A DNA stretch of 64,000 nt, taken from Purshia tridentata. Its lineage: Eukaryota; Streptophyta; Magnoliopsida; Rosales; Rosaceae. A program made the position numbers and the translations under genes. A model generated the notes under the pieces. It was not told the origin of the DNA. It was given only the letters and a program-made list of their open reading frames with translations, and made no database searches. Positions 48,169-61,100 of this stretch are shown one piece after another. The stretch's first letter is position 1; each line of letters starts with the position of its first letter. The stretch is taken from positions 23,877 to 87,876 of the forward strand of contig QANT01000025.1 of NCBI GenBank assembly GCA_003254885.1, in the 5' to 3' direction.

Positions 48169-50164
48169 CTAGCATGTTGCTGCAATAGCCTCCAAAAGGG
48201 AGGCCGCAAAGCTCATCTGAGTTTCTTCATCAATTCTTGAAAAGAGGGGAACATGGACAAATAGAGATTTGTGACCCTTTTCTTCCGCAAAACGGAGAGA
48301 TTGATAGTAGACATAATTGCACACGAAACGTCCTGCATCATCTGATATTGCGACATCATATCCTTTCTTCTTCAAGATCTTAAGGATTGCCTCGATCGAG
48401 CAACAAGTCTTCAAGAACCAAATGGTGGAAAAGTTAGCCTACGTGAACATGTTTACAGAGAGAAGGGGGGAGAGGGATTGCAAGAGCATGATAAAAATTT
48501 TTTGTATGGTGAGACATTATGACAAGAACAATGATTAGTGATTCAATTATGACTTCAACAATATGAAGCATTAATTTTTTTAATATATAATTTTAAGTAA
48601 AAAGCTTCCTAGGGTAAGCAGTAGTTCCCCTTTCAATTTTAATTAGAACTAGTAGAATTACTGATGAGACTATTTCATTTCAACCAACCTCATCTAACAC
48701 TTTATTGGTTAGATAAATTAAGCACACTAATATGTGACATTATCATTACATTCCACATCTCAATATAAAACCCTGCATAATGAAGCCTTTTCATCAGTTG
48801 CTTATATAAGAAAAAGCAGCAATTCTGCAAAATGTTATATTGACACCAGGAAGCTAACAGCATATCAAAATTTTCACAGGGAACATTCATCCATTATAAT
48901 GATCAATGAACTGCGAAATACAAAATACAAAATTATTTATTTTTATAAATAAAATTGCAAACAGATTATACAAAGTACCTCTCTAGCTCGAGAAGTTTCA
49001 CCATCCTCAGGGATTATTGGGACTTGCTGGAAATAGAAAAGAAAGTTAAGTGTAACAATATGAGTGATAATACAAACCTTGGTAACTAAAATAAACAATA
49101 GACCATTAAGACAGAAAGAACAATATCCACCTGAGGTTGCCATCCTAACTCATCTGGACAGCGGAAAGTGGCTTCGTTTACTGCTTGCCGCTCAATAGCA
49201 AATTTTTGAGCCCCACTATTCACCCCGAAGTGAAGCTGAAGAAGCAATGAAAGTAAAGTGTTTTAATTAAATACTGGGGAATGCCACTAACACATGCTTC
49301 TGCATAATCACTCTCCTTTTTAAATGCCATTTTCAAACTGTTCACGATGTATAAAAGTAGCTTTATAAATCATTGTTCAAAACATTTATCTACAAAGCAA
49401 CAGAACCTGAAAAGAAGCCTATAATGAGGCAGCAAAAATTTATGGCAGGAGAGTGGTTATCATGGTAGTATAATGATATCAACGTCTTAGTTCTATTCCT
49501 CAGCTAATAAACTAGGATGTTTTAATTTATGACAGGGGAGTGGTTATCATGGTATTATATGATGGACTGAACTGGAAGCCAGTGGATTACATGATTAACA
49601 AAAGCAGCTAAGCAATCAGAGACCAAAATGTTTTCTCAGTCCTCACAAAGCAGTCATTCTAATTTAAGAACATCCCGGAGAATACCATTGAAGGTCAGTC
49701 TAACTCAAGAGGACCTTCTTAAATTCTTTGGTAACCAATGAGTTGCCAATATCCCAAACATGTCCAATTTCTAGGCTTCATTGAAAGACAGTCAAGGAAT
49801 ACCATTTCACTTTCAAAATTAAAGTGGAAAAATTTTCAATTCTGGCCATTCAAATGCCCAAAAGGAAAGTCATTTTTGCAATCATAAAGGAGACACTGAC
49901 CCATACAACTTGTTCATTGGGGGTATTATCCGTCCTTGAAATGCCAGACTCCATGGTGTTGTAAAGAGCGGGAAGTGCACCATCTCCTGCAGTTTCAAGA
50001 ACAGTGCAGCTGCCAAGAATGAGCCCAGCAGGCAACCCTCCTCTCTTTTCAACAAATCCCCTTAGATTGTTCACTATAGTCTCTGTGGGATTCTCAGCAA
50101 CCCCTTGGAACTTCTTGAACCCACTTACATTAATAACCACATTCTTTGGTCCTTCTGATCCCAT
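48169..50164 (-). CDS. Pyroglutamyl-peptidase I (peptidase C15)
   Basis: Cysteine peptidase that removes N-terminal pyroglutamate. Four exons: 50164-49901, 49235-49131, 49026-48979, 48408-48169, giving 218 residues in frame. The family triad is visible: E103 in FAIERQAVNEA, C169 in SDDAGRFVCNY and H191 in SLFVHVPL. The N-terminal GF..F.GV.ENPT motif is present. No signal peptide, so probably cytosolic. An upstream in-frame GTG at 50179 is ignored in favour of ATG. The gene diverges from QCR8, with 918 bases between the two start codons. Intron 1 has a duplicated 40-bp stretch (49437-49480 and 49523-49566). Confidence 0.94.
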
Positions 50165-50643
50165 TTCCTCGTTCCCCACTTGAATACAGTTCCCAATCTT
50201 CGATAAATTCTACTACCAACACCAATCTACCTTATCAACACACAAAAATTCAAACTTTCAGTGCAACTAGACAATAACCCAACTTTTCTTCTTGAAAAAA
50301 TCTAAACTTTTTGTTGAGGAAGAAAATCCATAAAAGATTTGTAATAATCAGGTTAGTTCACTAGTGATTTAAGCATCAAACATTAAATATCACGAAATTT
50401 ACATGCTTAAGTAATGAAAGATGTAAATTAGCATAGGAATTGTCAGTTGACCGATTAGTATTTCTTTACAAAAACAATGAAACAGGTCAAAAGATGAAAA
50501 TTTAAAAAATAAACCGAAATAATGTTTTGCAGACCTGGATTGGAGCAGACCTTGAAATTCAGGACGGAGTTCTCAACTCTGTGTCAGCTTGTGAAGAATG
50601 AAAATGCCGTCCTCAAATGTTAGAAGAAAGCAAAGCTGGCTTT

Positions 50644-50696
50644 GGCTTCTATAGCCTTTTTTTTTTTTTTTTTGGCCAAGGCTTCTATAGCCTTTT
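50644..50696. mobile_element. Micro-insertion with 17-bp repeats between peptidase and QCR8 genes
   Basis: GGCTTCTATAGCCTTTT occurs at 50644-50660 and 50680-50696 around T13 plus GGCCAA. On the minus strand this reads TTGGCC then A13, the same core as the insert at 24352. It sits in the shared intergenic promoter region. Confidence 0.75.
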
Positions 50697-51082
50697 ACTT
50701 TGCTGTAAAGAGGCTAATTATTGCCATTTGGTCGTTAATATATTACGAAAATGCCATCATAATCCCCTGATCATCAATATAATGAGGAGAATGCTTGGGT
50801 CCAGCGCAGGCGGTGGGGTACGTCATCAGGTCCTGGTAAGTAAAAGTATCATTGTTAATCATTAAAGTCACCGTTGGCTTAAGTACTAGGAGACGTGGCA
50901 GCCGCTAATTGGCTATTTGAAAATGCAGGGAACCGTAGATCTTGAGCTGTACGGACGGCTTGATTTGCAATCAGATCATGATAATGACACCAAAACGACG
51001 ACGTCGTCATTCATCGTTTGGTTTCAATTAGGGTTATAGAGAGCGATAGAGGAGCAGCCGAGAGTTGACTGAGTCTGAGAAA

Positions 51083-51683
51083 ATGGGGAAGCAACCGGTG
51101 AAGATGAAGGCAGTGGTGTACGCGCTGTCGCCATTTCAGCAGAAGGTGATGCCTGGGCTCTGGAAGAAACTCCCGGAGAAGATCAATCACAAGATCTCCG
51201 AGAACTGGCTCAGTGCCACCCTCCTTATCACCCCTCTCGTCGGCACCTACTCGTATGTATTTTTTGATTTCTCTGTCTTTTTCAACCGATTCAAATTAGG
51301 GTTTTCATTAACTTCATAAATGGGCAACTGGGTCATAAGCATTTTTGTGCTCAACTGTTGAAATTTGTGGTCAAAATGTTGCATTTAGACTGAAATTGAT
51401 TATCTGTAGCTTTGCTTTAGCAGTAGACGGAAAAAGATGTATCCGATGAATATAGGGGGTTGTTAAAAATTAAGATCAGCTGCATCCGTAGATCCTGTGA
51501 TGTGAATTTTTATAATTGATTGAAGTTTTAGCTTCTGATCAGAGCTTCTATCTTTTCTTACTACGTTTCATTCAAATGCTGTATTTTGATTTTGGTTTTT
51601 TTCTTTTTGGGTATCTTGGATCAATTGGATGCAGGTATGTCCAGTATTACCTAGAGAAGGAGAAGTTGGAACACAGGTACTGA
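51083..51683 (+). CDS. QCR8: Cytochrome b-c1 complex subunit 8
   Basis: Small ubiquinol-binding subunit of mitochondrial complex III, in the inner membrane. Two exons, 51083-51252 and 51635-51683, join at TC|G to give 72 residues. The sequence MGKQPVKMKAVVYALSPFQQ, the PLW/GLWKKLPEK region, a hydrophobic span (SATLLITPLVGTYSYVQYY) and the C-terminal EKEKLEHRY match the plant subunit. The length is normal. Such subunits lack a cleaved presequence. Confidence 0.95.
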
Positions 51684-52520
51684 AGATGTGCAACTACACT
51701 AGATTCTACTTTGGTTTTTTGCTACTAAATTGACAGTTATTATGAATTGCGAAAAGTGTTTGAGTTTTATTATTCTCGCAACATGTTTGTAATTTCTTCT
51801 TCAAATGTGTGAAGTTGATATACAATTTAAACTGCATAATAAACTGAGACCGCAGGTTCTGTATCGATGATCTTATTTAATTGTTGAATGAATAGTGAGT
51901 GCATGTTGTTTATTATCAATAAGCAAATATCCTTGTGTCCTGGCCAGTGAATTTGAGCTGGCTTGTATCAAGAGTGTTTTATTACATGTCAACCTATATA
52001 GATACAGGTTTGATGCAAGGTGTTTGCATAAGCCCTGTAAAGTGCTGCATTTGTAGTTGGTTTGGCACCATATGATTTTGTGGCGAATTTGTTTGATGAA
52101 AGCATCTGTTTATACAAGGACTGTGATGGGTCTGTTGAGCTTGCATGTGTTTATGTAAGTTATGAACTAGATACTCTTGTCCTAAACCATTGAGCTTCTC
52201 CCTACCTAGTGGATAGTCTTATGTCAATTTGAACGTTGAGCATGTCCATTATTATGAATCCACATGCCATCCTAAACACTCTTTAACATAGAGACAAGAC
52301 AAGCAATCCTATTAAACTAAACCCATGGTTTGGCCTTAAGTTAGCCTTCTTTCCAACCAAATGTCCAAAACAATCCAGGTGCGACCCTGTTGCTTCAATC
52401 TTCTCATAGAAAATCATACTAGCTTATCGTCACTAAAAAAGCTGGTAGCCACAATTGTGCAAGAATGAAATCATACTCATGGAAGTGGCCCATCATTCAC
52501 TTTCAAGTTTAGGACTTTGA

Positions 52521-53534
52521 ATGAAGACCAGTGTTTTAAAAAACTCGCTTCAGGCGCGCCTCAATGCGTGCTTTCGAGTGAGGCGAGACCAAATTGCTTT
52601 GAGGCGTACCAAGTTGTGCAATTTGTCCCCAAAGGCAAACGCCTTTTGTCTAAGGCGCATGCCTGGCGCCGGAGCGATGACGAAGCGGACGCCTTTTGGG
52701 CTTCAATTTAAAAATGTCCCAGGGCCAAAAAGATGTCGTTTTGGCTGGAGAACTTCATAAAACTTCTCTTCTCCGCACCGTAGACATCTACTCAGCGGCA
52801 GAAACCCAGTATGTCGGGTTTTGATTCATGTGATTGTGCATGCTTTGATTTCATTATGTTGGGTTTTGAATTTTTTGATTGTTTTGTGGATAGAGAGATT
52901 GAGAGAGATACAAAGAAGAAATCAAGAGAAAAGAGAGAAGAGAGGAGATAACAGAGGTAGAACATAGAAGAGACCCAGCGGCTCAAAAAATGAGAAACCA
53001 TAATTGATGCAGGAAGTCAGGAACAAATACAATATAAAATCTGTTTGTTACCAACTTGTATGTATATAAATATAAGTATTGGTTTATTATTATTGTTATT
53101 ATTATTATAAAGTTATAGAGCCACAGTAGGTAAGGCGCTGCCACCATATTAATGTCCCAGGTTCGTATTGTATGTTTGGCTTTTCAGCTTCTAATTTTAT
53201 GTGTGGGTGTTTTTTTTTTTTTTGGCCAGTTATGTGTGGGTGTTTAAATATATTATAATTTTTATTTTAATATTAATGTCCCAAAAGACTTACGTCTCAA
53301 CGCATTGAGGCTTACGCATCGCCTTTTAGACCGAAAACGTCTTGCCTCATACTTTCGTCTTTGAAAACACTGATGAAAACACCCCAAATGTGGGTGTTTA
53401 AATATGTTATAATTTTTATTTTAATATTAATGTCTCAAAAAACTTACGTCTCAACGCATTGAGGCTTACGCATCGCCTTTTAGACCGAAAACGTCTTGCC
53501 TCATATTTTCGTCTTTGAAAACACTGATGAAAAC
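52521..53534. mobile_element. hAT-like non-autonomous element with duplicated right end
   Basis: It begins at 52529 with CAGTGTTTTAAAAA. The right end, in complement, reads CAGTGTTTTCAAAGACG. The left flank is ATGAAGAC (52521-52528) and the right flank ATGAAAAC, an 8-bp duplication with one mismatch, as in hAT. The right terminus with its flank occurs twice, ending at 53372 and 53526, in a 154-bp tandem repeat. GAGGC/AAGGCG motifs are scattered near both ends. No transposase frame. A poly(T) micro-insertion lies inside. Confidence 0.8.
53197..53245. mobile_element. Micro-insertion nested in the hAT-like element
   Basis: TTATGTGTGGGTGTTT occurs at 53197-53212 and 53230-53245 around T11 plus GGCCAG. 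On the minus strand the insert reads CTGGCC then A11. Being inside the hAT copy, it is younger than that insertion. Confidence 0.7.
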
Positions 53535-54323
53535 ACCCCAAAATTCACAACTCTCAAGGATTGAAACAGTGGAAGAAAGAGGAGGAGCAATGAAGAAAGA
53601 TTCACACACTCAGATCTATGCCGCTTTTGTCGATAAAAATAGTAGTGAAAAATGAAGAACCCTATATTTACAAAAGGTACTTGAATGATATTTTGACTCG
53701 AGGCAAGCATGGTAAAAAAGAAAAGAAAACTCACGTTCTTATTTTCTGCAACCACACAAACTAAAGTGGCAGCAGATCCCAAGGAATTTATTCAAAATAA
53801 AATGAATGATGCTAAATCCTTGTATCTAAAAGCGTTTATTATCCGATTGGTTTTCGGCAACTTTGGAATTTGATTTGGTTACACATACATTTGTCGTGTT
53901 ACAAGTTACAATTTTACAGTTAATATGATTATTGTCAATGACCTAATCAATATCAAAGTTTTTCTTCATGTAATTCTGTTTGATTTATCTTATGAATGGT
54001 CAGCGCTCTATGATATTATGAGGAATTTGTGATTTACAGTCGCCAAGTCGTACAGAACAGAAGCTCGTACTTCAAATTTTATTCACCAAATCATAGAGCA
54101 ATCAATCATAATATTGATATGTGCGAGTCTGGATGTCATAGCTGCCTCTGAAGAATAAGGATCATCTACAGCTATTTATAATTGGAAGCCTGAACCACTA
54201 ATCTCTCTCCTTTATCCAGGCAAAAAAATAACATTGCTAATCTTTATATGAAATGGACTAGGGTGGTAGTGGCACCATGGTAGCCTGGTGATACAACACC
54301 CGCCGCAGTCCTTGTCTGCGTCC

Positions 54324-56697
54324 TCACCTCTCACTCTGACCAGATGGGAATGATTTTGACAGCAACAAGTTCTTCATCCTAATTATTAAAGCAAAGACAC
54401 CGTAGCATGGGACATGCATCAATCCAACCCCAAGATACCTGCAAAGTTCATGATGGTATGGTGAGTGATGGCAGAGCTGAATGAGATTCTGACAAGTAGT
54501 TTTTATATCTTTAATTGCTACAAGTAACAGCTTTGAAAATCTACAAAACAAACACAGCATGAAAACATTTAATAAATTTTGATTTTTGAGATTCTGCTGT
54601 AGGTCAACTCATTAACATGTTTTGACTACCGGTAAAAGTCTTATTGAAGCAACCATTCCTAAAAACAATTTAGGGTCCAGTTTCTGCAATTATTTGTTTG
54701 TTGATAACATAAAAATCCAGACTTAATGTGGTAAACAGCGTACCATAAGGGAGCATATGAGGATGACAAGTCAAGAAATGGATAAGGCCACCTGTAATAA
54801 AGAAATCATAATTATGAACAATAAATGTATTCAATCTCTAAAAGACATGTAATGAATTCAAATGTAGTTTTACCACATAGATTTGCAAGCATGGATTATC
54901 CATTGAAAAATCACAAATATTCCCGTCCATAGCACAAAATATGCGATTCGAAACAATGGAAACCGCTGAAAGAAGGAGAAATGAATTTTTGTAAATCCTT
55001 GATCAGGAAATTAGAAGAGGAAATGAAATTGAAATGAATAAGGAACGAAACTCACCAAGCAATTCAAAATTGCTTCACCAAGGAGGAAAACAGCATTGAT
55101 TGAGTGCATACTGACAATCATCTGCAGTAGAATGGTGAGCAGACTCGTCAAAAAAAAGGGGTTCACTATTATCAATTACAACAGTAACCCAACTCGTTAC
55201 TAGTAGAAAAATGAACTTGACTGAGTGACATGATATTTAAGTTTAAAGAAAATCAGTCCATTGGAAGGGCGGAATATCTGAACCTTAAAGTAATTGAAGT
55301 AGGCAATTAATGCACAGCTACAAGTACATATAAACTCTTGATGGAATTATCAGGGTCATACTTACAAAATCCAGTTTGTAATCTTTGGCCGTTAGAAATG
55401 GATACAGAATAAGCCAAAATACGCAATCAGTGAGCGCCACGGCACCTCCACACATCTATACACAGAAACAAAGGGAAAGAAATGAGAAGGTGGAGATAAC
55501 TGAACTCAGAAATTACCTAACTTAAAAGAATCCAATTTATCCAGAACTGCAGCCACGTATGGGAGAAAACCTACCTGATACAAAATTTGAAAGGTGTAAA
55601 CACATGCACCTGCACCTTTGCGGGTGTGACATTCTTCGTGAGTAAGACTTTTAGACATATTGGATGTATCTGCATTCTCCCCAAGTGTTGGAGCAACATA
55701 TGTGCCTCGCTCTGTGTCTCCCACATGACCAGCTCCATCCACACCAATTCTATTTCGATATTTGTAACATCCACAAAGGGAGAGTGTAGATCCAAGCTAC
55801 AAAATGAAGTTCAGAGCATAAGACAATTAGTGACAGTGACATTCAAGTAACTGAAATATAATTACTGTCATACTTCATTAATCAATTAAAGCCACTGGGA
55901 GATTAGCAGATAGATGGCTTTTTAATCTGTATTCAACTGAATAGCTGCCAATTAATTCTATTGAAACATCTTTGAACGATAAGATTTGCTTGAGTAGTCT
56001 AAAGGACAAAAGAAAAATATCATTCCAGACTTTCCAGTTTTGTATTTATCATACTAAATGCAGGTTTGTTCAAGACCATTGAGAGCTGAAAATCATACCC
56101 CAAAATAGATTGTGACCAAAGAAAATGTCCACCTGTTGAGCACCATTGGGAAAAAATAGTACAATCAGCATATAAGGTATATCTATAAGCAGGTGGCGTC
56201 TCTCACTCATTGAACAGAACAACTGAATTTTGTGCATACACAATTAATGAAATGAGCTTCAAATTTGCGGGAATCCACTCAAAGATTTTTTATGATTACA
56301 AAGTTAAAAGATAAAGGTAGATAGCTTACTGAGTATAAAAGAAAAAAATGCCACCTCCATCAAGAACAACATTGGCAACTATCAAGGCCAACATCACAAG
56401 GAACGCAATTATTCTGTAAGCAAGTAGCCAAGCGGGATGAGTTCCTTTAAGACATGTCTTCCAGGCTTCATCCTCGTACAAAGACCCTACTGTTTCTCGC
56501 TGATTTTCTCTCCTGTCCGTTCTTGATTTGTTGAAACCTTCATATTTCCATATAAGAATTGAGGCCACAACCATACTAGTTACAATCCATATTGCACAGA
56601 GTAAGAATCTCCAGTTCAACCAATAACTTGGATCAGTAGTATCTGCAGTCATGATGGGATGCCAAGTATGGTTCGACGATCCTGTTAAGAAACTCAT
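54324..56697 (-). CDS. Plant-specific multi-span transmembrane protein
   Basis: Eight coding exons: 56697-56330, 56132-56099, 55796-55575, 55455-55366, 55121-55056, 54965-54874, 54791-54744, 54438-54324, joining in phase to 344 residues. Several hydrophobic segments are evident, near residues 31-50, 92-115, 210-230, 240-258 and 262-300. One motif pair is [10 protein letters not shown] and [12 protein letters not shown]. The middle exon encodes a soluble loop rich in Thr, Ser and Cys. I recognise a conserved plant family of unknown function (related to Arabidopsis At1g10660/At5g62960 as I recall). No catalytic motif. A GA microsatellite near 57491 lies in the putative leader, so an untranslated first exon may exist. 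Confidence 0.85.
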
Positions 56698-56749
56698 GGG
56701 TTACTTACTTGTACTTTCTCCAATAATTATGTTATCTGATTTGGAACCA

Positions 56750-57487
56750 GGTCTATGTGTTTAAATGATTATGAGTAAGTCCATACTCATCAAAATCAGA
56801 AACCATGAAAATCAAATACCATCAGATTTCAGTAGCAACAGTTCAAATGTGAAATGTTAGCCAAAAAACAGTGGAAATGTTAAAGGGTAAAGAAAAATAT
56901 GATAATGGTGTATGAATTAAGCCCAAACTTTTCCAAAAATCAGTTGGAAATTATCAGAAACTGACACCCAGAATTAAAGTAAGCTTCGGAGTTAATCCAT
57001 TCTAACAAACTCATTACTGGCAGAACAGAAAGAGTTCAATAAAATACGTTCTGATAAATAAACAATTTGAAGTATATAGTTCAGACGCAAATTAAATATT
57101 TAGAAAAATAACAGTAATCTTGAAAGACAAAAGTAACAAGCAAAGTAGTACAGAATCAGAGCTTATAGAAGCCAATACTTTTTCAATTTATTATTCACAG
57201 ACTAGGAATGAAATGGATTATAATTTTTAAATTTTGTAGTTAAATTATGTCATATACAAAATCACTTGAAAACCAAATAGCAGAGCTTAAGAACTAATGT
57301 GGGTTCTCATTAATAGAATATATGAAGTAGAGGAGAGATTCCTTACTTTAAAGTGGGTTTTACCCCAAGAAGGTCACCATCACATTCAAACGAGAAGAAT
57401 AAGGTTGTTTCCTCTGAAAAGGAAAGGTGTGTTCGCAAATGAAATTCAATGTAAAATAGGATGCTTTGCTTCTTCCTTCTTCCTCCG

Positions 57488-57522
<35 letters not shown>

Positions 57523-58190
57523 CGAGAGAGAGGGTGTGGAAGAGTTACTTTGTTTTTTTTTCTTTTCTGGGTTGCCTGAAGTTTTAGTCTGTACGACTGA
57601 GGTTTTGTCGTCTGATCTTGCCGTTTGCCGCTGTGGGATTGTAGAAGATTAAAGAAAGCAAAGACAGAATAAACTTTTCTTCTCCTCAAGTCAGAAGTCA
57701 AAAACCAACTAACGAATTTTGATATTGTATTTTTCATTTTCGTGTGGGATTGGATGATGCTACGTTATTTTCTCACCACATAAACGAGTCCACGTGGACC
57801 TCATGAAAAATGGATGCTTCTCTTTAGGTCTCTATATTAGTATATTTACTACTACCCACTTCACCAAACCAAATTTGGTTGCTATTGGCTTATTTGCTTC
57901 TTCTTCCTGTGGATTAGTCTCTTGTTTGATGGCTTGATTCAAGTTTATATTTGAGAACCAAATGGTATCATTTCTATCAAGCAAGTAGTATTGATATTTG
58001 TAAAAAGCTTAAAAAATAAAAATAATGTGTTATGTTGCCATCCAAACAATATATATGATTTCAGCATATTAGAGCATAGTAGTGCCTGGACTTAGTTGTT
58101 GGCACTTGGCAGAGGGTAAATGATAACAAGGAACTAAAAGGTAACAATGTGGAACTATAAACCAGTGGCTGCTTCGCAGTTATTATTGAC
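56750..58190. other. Upstream region of membrane-protein gene and 3' flank of CAF2
   Basis: No further gene seen. The region around 57400-57720 probably holds the promoter or 5' UTR of the membrane-protein gene. Confidence 0.45.
57491..57520. repeat. (GA)15 microsatellite
   Basis: Pure GA dinucleotide run (CT in the sense of the membrane-protein gene) followed by more GA-rich sequence, likely in its 5' leader. Confidence 0.85.
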
Positions 58191-58191
58191 A

Positions 58192-61100
58192 TTAATCATG
58201 ATCAAGTTTCTCTGCTATTACATCAACAGGTAATGACCCCAAGGGGACTGAATCACTATCATAAAATACATCATCATCATCACTTTCATCACTATAATCA
58301 TAATCGTCTCTGTCACTGTACACTTCATATTCACCACTATAAGGGTCACTTTGGGGAACCTCTTCAGACTCTTGGATTGAGCTGCTGGTACCATCTTCAC
58401 TTGACAAGATTAATGCTGGATATGAGTGCTCTGAGGCCTGTGAAACACCCTCAAATTCCTCCACCTTCTTCAGAAGAGCATCAGGATCAAGGTCAATTTC
58501 ATCCAGCAACAGTGCTTTGTTCGAGTCAATTGAGCGTTTCCAGAGCGACATCATTTTAGGGCTTGTTATCACTGTTTTGGCATCAGGCTTACAAGAATTA
58601 TCATTATCTTGGCCTGAAAAAACACAATTTAAGCATAAATAGAGGCCAAGCATAACTGTCTAACTTCACAGGAGAATAAAAGTGCTTAAAGTATTGAAAA
58701 ATTTGGTTGCTATAGTATTATTACTGAGGAAAAAAGAAGTTCAGTAACAAATTGAAAAATCTTAGGGGGAAAAAAGGTGCTATAGCCTATAGTATTATTA
58801 TTATATAATACGGAGAAAAAAAAAATCATGTACTAACAATATAAAAGTTCCTATCTGTCCAGCAAAAGAAAAAAAAACAAAATACACAACATAGAGATTT
58901 TGTCCACATGCAATATTCAAATTAGTAATTATGTGTGTATGAGCGAGAGAGAGAGAGAGAGAGAGCTGCTTAAAATTTACTTATAGATAATACGATTTCT
59001 AGGATGCTGCGTCTCTTGTTTAAAATTGGTTTAACAACATTTAGTTCTCAAGAAGGTAATTTCTAGGATACTGCTTATCTTGTCAGCAGCTGATATGGAC
59101 TTTTCCTAAAAAACATGCTGCAACCGTAACTGCCTTTTCCAAGATTACTTGAAAGGCAGAAGCTTCTTCCAATTTGGATTTAGATGAAGCCCTAGAACAT
59201 CACACCATGTCTATTCTAATCATGAGGTCTACCATCCATGACACTGATAAAAGAAGGCCCACATGATGGTGACATCGTGTTAAAGCCCTTAATAAAATTT
59301 CATCTTCCAATTTCACAATTAGCAACCAACATGATTTCAGCCCAAAAAAAAAGCGACATGATCAATATGGAAGATTATAAAATGCATAAGATTCAAGTGT
59401 GTACTGTGTCCTTATTACCCCAGCATAATACTCATCCCACTCTTATCTAGACATGATGTTAGGATAATATCAGCTTATGACAGAGATCATCTCCTGAATT
59501 TTGGGTTTATTATTAATTTTGCAGTCGGTTTTAAAAATATTCATGCATATTCATTGTAACTTGTACCCCTCTTTTTTGATGATATAATATCAACATCAGC
59601 AGGTGCTGAAGGTGAAGATGCCGCTTGGTTCATTGATATCCAATCTGGTCCCCTCCACATCAATATCTGTTCATCATCAAAAGAAAGTAGCACACAAGGA
59701 ACCAGTTCCTGTAAACAAGCGGAGAGGTAAACGATTAGTGGGAAACTAAGAGCATGGTAAACAGAATGATTGAGGCAACCCTTTACAGAACATAAACACC
59801 ATCAAGCAATTTTTCAAGATACTATCTGGCATTTGTAAGAAGCAATGCCATCCATTTACTGATCATTGCAACTCAAACAGAAATAAGTACATCTGAAAGG
59901 TTTTGAAAGCAAAAAATTATAATTTTTTTTTTAAAGAAGAAAAGCCAGTTTCACATGTGAAACTTCAAACGAGTACCATTTCTTACAGGGCTTAATACAG
60001 GATCAGGCTGAAAGATATCAGAGAAGAGTTATAAGAACAGAAGATGTATACGAACCTTAAGCTTAGCACCTAATTTTTTGTAATCACTTGCATGCATCCC
60101 CCTGCAGTCAATCTTTACCAAAGGACTTCCTTCAAAAGCATGCCTAACATCTCTCACCAAGCTGATGTATACTCCATTTTTTGCTACAATTTGAAAGAAA
60201 CATATAAATAGTACGAAATAATTATCTTTGGAAGTTTAGAACCTTGGTAATGCATGTCTATTAATCTTAATCACAATTCAGTGTGACAGTTAATTTTTTA
60301 ATTAAAGAGCTCTGAGCCCCCAATGAAAACTGAATTTAGCTGCTTGTCGCAGCCAAAAAGATCAATTCAATGACATCATCTGATACAGAGCATGGTTTTA
60401 TTGCTTAAAAAATAATTTTGGAACACAAGGACCACTGGCACTGGAGGATCAGATTTGGACCCTTTTGAAATAACAATACAGAACATATAAATTGACTATC
60501 TCATTATACTTAAAAAGCATTACTTCACATCTTATGGCTCCAGTTGCTTGGAACAAGATCAAAAAACGAGACTAAGCCAGCAAATAACCTTTTATGACAA
60601 TTGACAGGGTGTTCGCATATAAGAAGAGCAATGCACTTTGTAGGGACAATTACCTAATTTACATATTGGCAAAAGTTTTGTCCCTTTCTTCCGCAATTCT
60701 TCAGCTTGAGCTTTAGTCAATCCTTCTGGAGCTTCTTGGATAAGTTTAGGGTAGACAGGAGCAGCTGGTTTCCACAGCATCAGCGGATACTGTGGACGAG
60801 TTTTATAGTTGTAGTTTCTTCCGCGAAAGAGATAAACTACACCGCCAACTCGATGAATGATCTTTCCCCCAGTTCTTTCCTGGAATCATATACAAAACCT
60901 GAGTTTTATCAAGTTTTTCCATAGTCCGATCGTCAGCTTAAACTGCATTGTCGAAATTCCACAGTATATGCAATAATGTAAGTTAATTTTGTGATGCTGG
61001 ACATATTATTGTGGTGGCAAAACAAAACGTGCAAATTCATGAATACCTCAAGATGTTGGCAAACATTGTTCATATCCACAGTTGGAACACCTTTGCATTT

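Noticed and set aside
49437-49566. Direct repeat of about 40 bp in peptidase intron 1
   Set aside because: Imperfect, with no insert, target duplication or poly(A). An ordinary old intron duplication.
52517-52760. Two overlapping plus-strand frames of 64 and 79 codons
   Set aside because: They lie within the hAT-like element's terminal region. GC-rich subterminal repeats explain them.
59326-59366. Candidate micro-insertion with ACATGAT repeats around CAGCCC-A10
   Set aside because: The flanking repeat is only 7 bases, too short to separate from chance, so it was left out of the set.
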